Shown here one piece after another: positions 38,935 to 45,730 of a stretch of 45,730 bases of DNA. A program made the translations under genes and the position numbers. Below the pieces are notes generated by a model, which was given only the letters and a program-made list of their open reading frames with translations, did no database searches and was not told where the DNA came from. Position 1 is the stretch's first letter, and the number at the start of each line of letters is the position of its first letter. The stretch spans positions 1 to 45,730 of the forward strand of contig CAVECB010000014.1 in assembly GCA_963614215.1 (NCBI GenBank), given 5' to 3'. This stretch comes from CAVAWX01 sp963614215 (GTDB taxonomy: Bacteria > Actinomycetota > Coriobacteriia > Coriobacteriales > QAMH01).

Positions 38935-40278
38935 ATGCACTTTCAGGAAACGGAAACGGTCGAGTTCAAGGCCATTGTGCGCGACGACATCAGAAAGGAG
39001 GTCGTTGCTTTTGCGAACTGCGCTGGCGGCACAATCTATGTGGGTGTTGCCAACGACGGCGCAGTGGTGGGAGTCGAAAACGCCGATGCATGCGCCCTCC
39101 AGATCTCCAACATGGTGCGTGACGCAGTGAAGCCCGACCTTACCATGTTCGTTCACTACGAGACGCTTCACATCGAAGGGAAAGCGGTCGTGGCCGTCGA
39201 AGTTCAAAGGGGCACGAACCGTCCTTACTATTTGGCGACAAAAGGGCTTCGCCCCGAAGGGGTCTACGTGCGACAGGGGTATTCCTCTGTTCCGGCAAGC
39301 GATGCGGCTATACGCCAGATGATCAAGGAAACAGATGGCGACAGCTTCGAGGACATGCGCTCTATCGACCAGAATCTGACGTTTGAATCTGTGGAAAAGG
39401 AGTTCGAGGCTCGCAAACTTGCCTTTGGACGGGCGCAGATGCAGACGCTGGGCATGGTGTCTGTCGATGGCCTCTACACGAATCTTGCGCTGCTCCTGTC
39501 CGATCAGTGTCCCCACAGCGTCAAAGCGGCCGTCTTCGAGGGGACGGACCAAAACACGTTCAAGGATCGCAGGGAATTTTGCGGTTCCCTCATGCAGCAA
39601 CTAGACAAGGTCTACAGCTACATCGATATCCACAACCAGGTCCGTTCTACCTTCGACAAGCTCTTGCGCATCGACACGAGGGACTATCCGCAGGTTGCTA
39701 TCCGCGAGGCGCTGTTGAACGCCTTGGTCCATCGGGATTATTCCTTTGCGGCCAGCACGTTGATCAGCATCTACGACGACCGAATCGAGTTCGTCTCCAT
39801 CGGCGGCTTGCTCCCCGATTTGGAACTCGAGGACTTGATGATGGGCGTTTCCGCATGTCGCAATCCTCGCCTTGCCAATGTTTTCTATCGGCTGCAGCTT
39901 ATCGAGGCATACGGCACGGGCATGAGAAAAATCATGGACGCGTATGCGGGCGCGTGCGTGCAACCGTGCTTTTCTGCCACTGCCAATGCTTTCAAAACGG
40001 TTCTTCCCAACATGAACGCGGCGGGCGACATGAGGCCGACACCTGCGGCAGATGAAGAAGACATGTCTGTGGACTCGGCTTCCAGGGAGGGGAGAATCGT
40101 TCGTTTTTTGGACGAAAACGGGAGCATGACCAGAAAAGAGGCTCAGGAGCTGTTGGGGGTCAGCCAATCGGCGGCAGGCCGCATATTGAAAGAGATGGTA
40201 AACGGTGGCCTGCTCACACGTCTAGGCGGCGGTCGTTCCACCCGCTACGAGTCGAGGCTTTGCACCTCTAACCTCTAG
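38935..40278 (+). CDS. Schlafen/AlbA-type ATP-binding transcriptional regulator
   Basis: A 447-aa protein. The N-terminal AlbA_2 (Schlafen-like) domain starts ETETVEFKAIVRDDIRKEVVAFANCAGGTIYVGVANDG. The middle is an HATPase_c_4-type domain with VAIREALLNALVHRDYSF, IYDDRIEFVSIGGLLPDL and NPRLANVFYRLQLIEAYGTGMRKI. The C-terminus is a winged helix (EGRIVRFLDENGSMTRKEAQELLGVSQSAAGRILKEMV). These proteins are often labelled RecG-like or divergent AAA; roles in regulation, toxin-antitoxin systems or phage defence have been proposed. GAGAGAAGGA lies 6 nt before ATG 38935. Base composition is less GC-rich than the housekeeping genes, and it stands alone behind a strong terminator, which suggests acquisition. 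Confidence 0.87.
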   Translation: MHFQETETVEFKAIVRDDIRKEVVAFANCAGGTIYVGVANDGAVVGVENADACALQISNMVRDAVKPDLTMFVHYETLHIEGKAVVAVEVQRGTNRPYYLATKGLRPEGVYVRQGYSSVPASDAAIRQMIKETDGDSFEDMRSIDQNLTFESVEKEFEARKLAFGRAQMQTLGMVSVDGLYTNLALLLSDQCPHSVKAAVFEGTDQNTFKDRREFCGSLMQQLDKVYSYIDIHNQVRSTFDKLLRIDTRDYPQVAIREALLNALVHRDYSFAASTLISIYDDRIEFVSIGGLLPDLELEDLMMGVSACRNPRLANVFYRLQLIEAYGTGMRKIMDAYAGACVQPCFSATANAFKTVLPNMNAAGDMRPTPAADEEDMSVDSASREGRIVRFLDENGSMTRKEAQELLGVSQSAAGRILKEMVNGGLLTRLGGGRSTRYESRLCTSNL

Positions 40279-40357
40279 CAGGACGAGAGCCTAGGCATAT
40301 GGCCGCCCGTTTGCCGGTGAATGTCGGCTCGGACGGCGCCGTGGCGAGCAGGTGTGT

Positions 40358-40972
40358 TCAGGCTGCGGCAGAGAACTTCACGATGCACAAGACGGTGAAG
40401 GACACGAGCACGACCCACATGACGATCCAGGCCAGGTGCTGGGGCATTTTGCTGACCGTCCAGCGCAAAAAAGGCCAAAACAGCCAAGTGTAGATGGTCA
40501 TGGGGATGGCCAGCAGCACGTCGTTTACCAGCCAGGCCTGCCCCAAGACGTTGCCCGGCAGATAGGAGTTGTCCCACAGCGGATAGACGCCGTTTGCGTC
40601 CGGCTGGTTCAAGATCAACCCCATCCCCAACTCCATCACAAGGCAGATGAGCACGGCGAGCACGTAAAACGCGACGAGGGCCTGCCACGGGCGTTCAAAG
40701 CGCGCCAGCAGCCAGGTGCGAAGCGGCATGAGCGCGATCGAGCATAGCGCCGCGCCCACGCCGTAGACGAGGAAGGGGTAGAAGGGGTCGACAAAGACGA
40801 GCGAATCTTCCTCGACGATGCCGAAGCACGCGTCCATAAACAGGCAGTAGGGAATCTCCATCCAATGCCCCACGACGGAAAAGACGCAGAAGGTGAAGAC
40901 GACGTCGCGCCAGAAGCCTTGGGTGCGCCAGGGGTGCGAGCCGGGACGTGTCGGATCAGGAAGGAAGCTCAT
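40358..40972 (-). CDS. CmpB-type putative ABC-transporter membrane protein (short paralogue)
   Basis: A 204-aa membrane protein with about five or six helices. Signature segments are FCVFSVVGHWMEIPYC, FYPFLVYGVGAALCSIALMP and ELGMGLILNQPDANGVYPLWDNSYLPGNVLGQ, seen in the ABC_trans_CmpB (putative ABC transporter type IV) family. No ATPase gene adjoins. It starts in the stop of the upstream 441-aa paralogue (ATGA overlap), so the two are made from one message. Function is unknown. Confidence 0.82.
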   Translation of the reverse strand: MSFLPDPTRPGSHPWRTQGFWRDVVFTFCVFSVVGHWMEIPYCLFMDACFGIVEEDSLVFVDPFYPFLVYGVGAALCSIALMPLRTWLLARFERPWQALVAFYVLAVLICLVMELGMGLILNQPDANGVYPLWDNSYLPGNVLGQAWLVNDVLLAIPMTIYTWLFWPFLRWTVSKMPQHLAWIVMWVVLVSFTVLCIVKFSAAA

Positions 40973-42294
40973 GTGCGCTCCGCGCCGTCCGTATCGTCCT
41001 GTTCGCCTATCTGCACCGAGATGCTCGGGTCGTTTTGCGTGTCCACTTCTATCGAGATGCCGGATTTACCGCCGTCTTCGCTGCCCGCGTCGTCGCTGTA
41101 GAGGGTCGGCAGCTTGATGTAGTAGAGCGCGAGCAGGAAGGCAAACCCCACGAACACCACGACGGACACGACGCGCACCGTGTCTCTTGGCATGCGCATG
41201 AGCAGACCTTCGAGCGCGGGATAGACAAACCAGGTGATCACGCTGGCCGCCACGCCGAAGGCGATGGCATTGGCTAGGCAAATTTGCCCCATGAAGTTGA
41301 AGGGCAAGCTGCGGTAGTCCCACAGCGGCAACGAGCCGTCGGGCAGGGGCTGGTTTAGCATCAGACCCATGACCAGCTCGATGCCTGCGCACACCGCGGC
41401 ATTCACGATGAAGCTGATGATAAGCGAGACGCCGCGCACCCGGATTTTTTGCTGCAGCCAGTTCTTGAAGGGGAAAAAGACCAGCGCGCACACGACAAAC
41501 CCGATGCCGTAGACCATAAAGGGGTAGAGCCAGTCGCTCCAGATCTGCGAGGTGGGGTCGTAGATGCCCGGTAGCAGCCCGAAGCGGATGAGGGTGCAAT
41601 ATCCGGCTTCCATCCAGTGCCCGACCACGGAAAAGACGCAGAAGTAGATGGCGAGGTTGCGCCAGTACACGAGCTTGCGCGGGCGGAACAGCTCCATGTC
41701 GCGCTCGACCGCGCGTTTGCGCTCGGCTTGGGTCCACGGGCGCACGAGTACGGCGCGCACGCGGCGCGAGGTGGCGAAATAGCAGATGATGATGATGTCG
41801 TAGAGCGAGAGGAAGAGCTGGGAGAGGGGGTCGAAGCTGCCGGTCGCGATGTTGTAGGCCGTGCCCGCGGCGATGTTGAGGACCGAAAACGTGATGGCGA
41901 TGGCGCGGGTGTGGGCGCGGCGCTGCCACATCAGCCAGAACAAGACGGCGTTGAAGAGCAGGTCGACGAACATGAGCACGCTGTTGAAGGAAAACCCGAT
42001 GTCGCCTTTGGACGAGCCGGATAGCCCAACCAGCACGAAGAAGGTCTGCAAGGCGATTAGGAACATGATGAAGCGCATGAAGCCCAGGTGGTGCGGGTTG
42101 GAGAAGTCGTTTTCCGTCGAGTCGCCCTTGGGTGCAATGGGTCCGCCGTCGCGCGCGGATGTGCGCGTCGCGTGCACGGCCGCGGGCCTGTGCGCGCCTG
42201 CGGGGGGCACAGGCCCGCCCGATGCCGCGGTTGTTGCCTGCGTCTCCTGCGCCTCCTGCGCCTTTGTCGTGCTCGCGTCGTCTGTCTTTTGCAT
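40969..42294 (-). CDS. CmpB-type putative ABC-transporter membrane protein (long paralogue)
   Basis: A 441-aa protein. The N-terminal 60 residues are hydrophilic (Ala/Thr/Gln-rich), then four helices of an extra membrane domain (about 68-170), a basic linker (RPWTQAERKRAVERDMELFRPRK), and a C-terminal half paralogous to the next gene: FCVFSVVGHWMEAGYC, LYPFMVYGIGFVVCALVFFP and ELVMGLMLNQPLPDGSLPLWDYRSLPFNFMGQ. A short acidic tail follows. ATG 42294 has GAGGAG 5 nt upstream; an ATG further upstream in frame has no such site. The shared halves show tandem duplication. Confidence 0.82.
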   Translation of the reverse strand: MQKTDDASTTKAQEAQETQATTAASGGPVPPAGAHRPAAVHATRTSARDGGPIAPKGDSTENDFSNPHHLGFMRFIMFLIALQTFFVLVGLSGSSKGDIGFSFNSVLMFVDLLFNAVLFWLMWQRRAHTRAIAITFSVLNIAAGTAYNIATGSFDPLSQLFLSLYDIIIICYFATSRRVRAVLVRPWTQAERKRAVERDMELFRPRKLVYWRNLAIYFCVFSVVGHWMEAGYCTLIRFGLLPGIYDPTSQIWSDWLYPFMVYGIGFVVCALVFFPFKNWLQQKIRVRGVSLIISFIVNAAVCAGIELVMGLMLNQPLPDGSLPLWDYRSLPFNFMGQICLANAIAFGVAASVITWFVYPALEGLLMRMPRDTVRVVSVVVFVGFAFLLALYYIKLPTLYSDDAGSEDGGKSGISIEVDTQNDPSISVQIGEQDDTDGAERT

Positions 42295-43053
42295 GGGGCT
42301 CCTCGCCGTGTCGGGCATGCGCGCGTTCCTGTTTCGCGGGCGTGCGCGCCGCATCGCATACCGCATCGTTTCTTTTGATTATGCCATGCACCCCGCCCGA
42401 AAAGCGGCGCAAGTGCAAAAGCGCCATATCCGTGTGGCGTGGCAATCTGGTAGTATGGGCGCATTCAAGAGACGGCTTTGCGGGCGCTGAAAGAGCTGGC
42501 TGCGCGCAATGGACGCGCGGCACGCGAGCACGCAGCTGAACTCGGGCACCGAGATGTGTTTGGGATGAGGCAGGCGTTGCGACGAGCACTCGCAGATGAA
42601 AGCGGGAGACGAGGTAGAGGACATGCCGTTCACGGATAAACTGCCTGGGGGGGGGGTCCTTCACAGCCTGTTGAAAACGGCTTCCTCTTAAAGCGCCGAT
42701 CCCGCGCAAAGCACGCCTCCAACGAAAGTTCCGCATCTCGTGTCAATCTCTCAAATTGTGAAAATCGCCAATCCTGCGATGCGTCCCGGCTGAATCCTCA
42801 GAACTGCGACACTGGGCAAAACCTGAAGCCGCGCCACCTGAATCGTCTGTTTCGTTTGATCCACACTTCCCGCGGACAACGCACCGCCTGCTCGGAATGC
42901 TCTTTTGCCCCCAAAGACGTATTTAGCCTGAAAGAATCGAGCTGTGTGGAACGCGGGAGCAGCCGCAGGAATTCGTCTCGTCGGGATTCGTGGAATGGTG
43001 AAAACCACAGGCACCAGTTTCGCCTCGGCGGCGGTAAAGGACGGCGGCGGGGT
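42295..43053. other. unusual 5' region of the Cna_B surface-protein gene, with G10 tract
   Basis: A 759-bp space. A possible extended -10 TGGTAGTAT is at 42448-42456. An ORF starts at ATG 42596 or 42623 (GAGGT at 42611-42615) and runs through a run of ten G (42647-42656) to TAA 42689-42691, ending ...KLPGGGVLHSLLKTASS. In the frame of the surface protein, the stretch from 42658 to 43053 has no stop (132 codons) but no ATG. A tract of 11 or 8 G would fuse the ORF to the surface-protein frame. No homologue of the translated stretch is recognised. Confidence 0.5.
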
Positions 43054-45582
43054 GTGCTGCTGAAGGGCGTGGCGGTCGTGCTGGCAGCTGTGCTCGCGGT
43101 GTCGTGCGCGTGGGCGGGCGCGCAGGATGCGCAGGCCTACAGCGCGCCGACCACCTGGGACGACCTGTCGAAGACCGGCTATCGCCCCACCGACGGCATC
43201 GCCGCATTTACCAGCGTCTATAACAATCTCACCATAGACAACGTTTTCGTTACGTCCGGTTCTGGTGAATGGAGTCTTGTGGATGCTGGAACAAGTGTGA
43301 AACTTCTAGTTTGGAAGACAGAGATAATCTCGAGAGGAGAGCAATCCTTGAAGCCCGTCACCCTCCGTTTCAGGGAGTCATGCAAGACGACGGATGGTCA
43401 GTTGCTTGATATGGAGCTAGTGCTTACCCCCTCAGCATATCTCACTGCCAGCGCAGATGAATGGTGTAAAAGCGATATCTTGGATATTTTTCGGCTTAAT
43501 TTTAAGGCGGATACGGGCGTCGTAACGTCTATGGGTCTCGATGCACGAGCCTTTTATTCTTCTCTTTTTCCATCGACTGTCAGTGATGATTCGAAGTCAT
43601 CTCCTTGTCTCCGAGTTGCGGTGCAGATGCGCTTGTTTCAGCAAGACGGCACAGCCTACAATCCGGCAAATCGCTGCGCGTATTACAGGTTTGACGACCT
43701 CGATACGCCTACCTATGGATGGAACTCTGCAGGTAGTACGTATTATTCGCCATATGCAACCTCCTCTTTTACTGACTTCCAATATATTGGAGATTGCACA
43801 AATTACAATGAGGGTGTTCAGTTTCTGAGCGGTGTGCAGTCCATCAACGTGCAGAAGGAAAACAACCTGACCATATCGGATAGCTATTCGAAGTACGTGG
43901 CGGCCAAATTTGGGGACGGTGCATCGAATGACTCACCGACCAACGCAGTTGCAGTGAAGGCGGATGCATCAGGTATTTCTTTCGTTTGGCAGGGCTGTAA
44001 ATGCGGGACAGGCATTTTCGGTGTGGGTAACTATGTGCAGTACCGTCTCGTCGTGAAGAAGGCCTCGTCGGACTCTACCTACACCAGAAGCCGCGCCGGT
44101 GCGGTCTATGGGGTGTACTCGGATGCGACGTGCAAGAACCTGCTCTACAGCGCCACCTGCGACGAAGATGGCACGGCCTACGTGCTCGAAGACGGCCGGG
44201 CGCTCGTCTACGACACCACCTACTACTTAAAGGAGATAACGGCCGCGCCGGGGTATGCCCTCGATACGAACGTGTACCCCTTCGACGCGGTGAACACTTA
44301 TTCATACGTGACGAAGGGCGCAAACACCTACGACGACCTCACGGTGAGCGTGGCAGACGACCCGCTGCGCATGCCATTTTCGTTCACGAAGACCGACTCG
44401 GCGGGCGATGCGCTTGCGAACGCGACGTTTTCCCTCGTCCAGACGGAAGGCGGCACCATAAGCAAGAGCGTGACGTCCACGGCGGCAGGACTTGTGGACT
44501 TTGGGAATTTGAACCAGGGCACCTACACCCTGACGGAGACCTCGGTGCCGGCGGGCTACGAGGGGGTTTCCGGCTCCTGGACGGTCGTGGTGGACGGGCA
44601 GACCAAGACAGTGACCGTCACCGCAAACGACGGCGCACCGGCCTTCACAGGCAGCCAAGCGGCCGGCTGGAAACTCGCCAACGTGCCTGTGCCCGTGCCC
44701 TTCTCCTTCACCAAGACCGACTCGGTCACGAACGGCGCGCTGGCCGGCGCCACGTTCAACCTAAAGGGCACGTCGGGCATCGCCGAGGCCAAGGCGCTGG
44801 ACAAGACCGTCACCTCCACGGCGGCAGGTCTCGTGGACTTTGGGAACCTTTACGAGGGCACTTACACCCTCGCCGAGACGGGCGTGCCGGACGGCTATGA
44901 GGGTGTTTCCGGTTCCTGGACGGTGTCTGTGGACGCCGACCCCGTATCCGTCACGGTCGCGGCTGTAGACGGCGCCCCTGCTTTCACCGGCACCTACGCC
45001 GGCGGCGACCTCGCACTTGCCAACGAGCGCACCATTTCCTTCTCGTTTGCGAAGACAGGCGAGGACGGCACGACCCCGCTGGCCGGTGCTACCTTCGAGC
45101 TCTACCGCTGCGGCGACGCCTCGCACACGTCCGCCGCCGACCACTCCTGGACGGCCACAACGGACGCGGGCTGCTGCTGGGACGTAGACGACCCCGTGGC
45201 CACGGTGACGAGCGGTGCCGACGGCCTCGTGGACTTCGGCGGCATCGACCCGGGCTGCTACATGCTTGTGGAGACGGCGGCGCCGGCAGGCTATCGCGTG
45301 CCGCATGGCCAGTGGCTCGTCACGGCAGATGCCGCCACTCGCACGGTGACAAGCATCGAGGCGCACGCCCTAAAAGACGCCTCCGGCGACATCACAGGCG
45401 ACCTGCCGCCGGCCTTCAAGAAAGATGCGGGCACAGGTGCCTACTCATTGCCCAATTACAAAGAGTGGGTCATGCCGCTTGCCGGCGGCACCGGCCCCAT
45501 CGCCCTTACCGCCGCAGGCGCCGCCCTCATCGCCGCCGCCTGCGCCTGGCTCATCCTCGCCCGCCGCAAGCAGCGCACGTGA
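43054..45582 (+). CDS. SpaA/Cna_B-type cell-wall-anchored surface protein
   Basis: At least 842 aa. With GTG 43054 it starts at a secretion signal (LLKGVAVVLAAVLAV, cleavage probably after AQAYS or AQA). The frame is open upstream without ATG; GTG 42946 or TTG 42856 are alternatives. Residues about 50-320 are an adhesin-like domain of visibly lower GC than the rest. Then come about four Cna_B domains: VVKKASSDS...YLKEITAAPGY, FSFTKTDSAGD...YTLTETSVPAGY, FSFTKTDSVTN...YTLAETGVPDGY and FSFAKTGEDG...YMLVETAAPAGY. The Lys in FTKTD and the Glu in TET are usual isopeptide-bond positions. The C-terminus is a sorting signal with a variant motif VMPLAGGTG, one helix and RRKQRT. A pilin or adhesin, joined to the wall by a sortase located elsewhere. 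Confidence 0.83.
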   Translation: MLLKGVAVVLAAVLAVSCAWAGAQDAQAYSAPTTWDDLSKTGYRPTDGIAAFTSVYNNLTIDNVFVTSGSGEWSLVDAGTSVKLLVWKTEIISRGEQSLKPVTLRFRESCKTTDGQLLDMELVLTPSAYLTASADEWCKSDILDIFRLNFKADTGVVTSMGLDARAFYSSLFPSTVSDDSKSSPCLRVAVQMRLFQQDGTAYNPANRCAYYRFDDLDTPTYGWNSAGSTYYSPYATSSFTDFQYIGDCTNYNEGVQFLSGVQSINVQKENNLTISDSYSKYVAAKFGDGASNDSPTNAVAVKADASGISFVWQGCKCGTGIFGVGNYVQYRLVVKKASSDSTYTRSRAGAVYGVYSDATCKNLLYSATCDEDGTAYVLEDGRALVYDTTYYLKEITAAPGYALDTNVYPFDAVNTYSYVTKGANTYDDLTVSVADDPLRMPFSFTKTDSAGDALANATFSLVQTEGGTISKSVTSTAAGLVDFGNLNQGTYTLTETSVPAGYEGVSGSWTVVVDGQTKTVTVTANDGAPAFTGSQAAGWKLANVPVPVPFSFTKTDSVTNGALAGATFNLKGTSGIAEAKALDKTVTSTAAGLVDFGNLYEGTYTLAETGVPDGYEGVSGSWTVSVDADPVSVTVAAVDGAPAFTGTYAGGDLALANERTISFSFAKTGEDGTTPLAGATFELYRCGDASHTSAADHSWTATTDAGCCWDVDDPVATVTSGADGLVDFGGIDPGCYMLVETAAPAGYRVPHGQWLVTADAATRTVTSIEAHALKDASGDITGDLPPAFKKDAGTGAYSLPNYKEWVMPLAGGTGPIALTAAGAALIAAACAWLILARRKQRT

Positions 45583-45588
45583 AATCGG

Positions 45589-45698
45589 GGGCGCGGGGGC
45601 GTGTCCCGCGCGCAGTTCCACAGCGCCACGGACAGCCCAGTGGGCTGTCCGCCAGCGCGAGGACTGTTTGAGCACGGGACATGCCCCCGCGCCCTTTT
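45589..45698. repeat. large inverted repeat with nested palindrome downstream of the surface-protein gene
   Basis: Outer arms 45589-45608 and 45675-45694 are 20 nt each and pair with one G-U. Inside, GGACAGCCC (45630-45638) pairs with GGGCTGTCC (45642-45650) around AGT. TTTT follows at 45695-45698. It may act as a terminator for the surface-protein gene, but at 110 nt with a cruciform shape it also resembles a small non-autonomous element. Bases 45699-45730 contain nothing else I can identify. Confidence 0.7.
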
Positions 45699-45730
45699 AC
45701 CCTTCACCCTTTCACCCGCTGAAGCCAAAG

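Noticed and set aside
42751..43014. 87-aa minus-strand ORF upstream of the surface protein
   Set aside because: No ribosome-binding site or family features, and it overlaps the stop-free plus frame that leads into the surface protein. Coding potential on this strand cannot be fully excluded.

Overview
The window is high-GC DNA from a Gram-positive actinobacterial chromosome, most likely a gut-type member of the Coriobacteriia (Eggerthellaceae, Atopobiaceae or a relative). Supporting points are the GC-rich third codon positions, a single-chain PurL carrying its own glutaminase domain, a polytopic membrane protein ending in a LuxR helix-turn-helix, SpaA/Cna_B-type sortase substrates, and the absence of any outer-membrane gene. 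Species cannot be named from the sequence. A run of 887 N (10564-11450) lies inside purL.

Layout. 1-1.5 kb: infC-rpmI-rplT operon with a structured leader, an intrinsic terminator just before infC and probably an AUA start codon. 1.5-9.4 kb: tightly packed plus-strand genes, namely a MATE exporter, a GNAT acetyltransferase, then a set in which menA and menG (the last two steps of menaquinone synthesis) lie inside a NitT/TauT-type ABC importer (binding lipoprotein - menA - menG - ATPase - permease), then cca. 9.5-13.3 kb: purL on the minus strand. 13.4-16.6 kb: an Ala/Gln-rich membrane protein and a 3-hydroxyacyl-CoA dehydrogenase. 16.7-20.5 kb: metal homeostasis (ArsR repressor with promoter and operator, free-standing HMA metallochaperone, Zn/Cd-type P-ATPase, MntP manganese exporter). 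20.6-22.4 kb: a cluster of toxin-antitoxin loci (RelB/DinJ antitoxin with a decayed YafQ-type toxin, MazEF, and a BrnT-like/RHH pair). 22.4-28.8 kb: XdhC-family protein, comEA-comEC-holA, the remnant of a cytosine-5 DNA methyltransferase, and a dCMP deaminase. 28.9-33.6 kb: a PhoR/PhoB-like two-component system diverging from a predicted beta-helix surface protein across a promoter with three tandem 10-bp repeats. 33.6-38.6 kb: lysozyme-like membrane protein, membrane LuxR regulator, and divergent MFS transporter plus C45 Ntn-hydrolase. 38.8-40.3 kb: a Schlafen/AlbA-type ATP-binding regulator preceded by repeated operator-like sites. 40.4-42.3 kb: two overlapping paralogous CmpB-type membrane proteins. 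42.3-45.7 kb: a Cna_B surface protein preceded by a G10 tract and followed by a large inverted repeat.

The best candidates for a little-described system are: (1) the menaquinone-precursor import operon, whose gene order suggests uptake of 1,4-dihydroxy-2-naphthoate or a related precursor coupled to prenylation and methylation; (2) a possible slipped-strand phase switch, in which the G10 tract lies in a short ORF with a ribosome-binding site and changing the tract to 11 or 8 G would join that ORF to the stop-free frame running into the surface-protein gene; and (3) the membrane LuxR / MFS / C45-hydrolase module, which looks like a substrate-responsive amide-processing unit.
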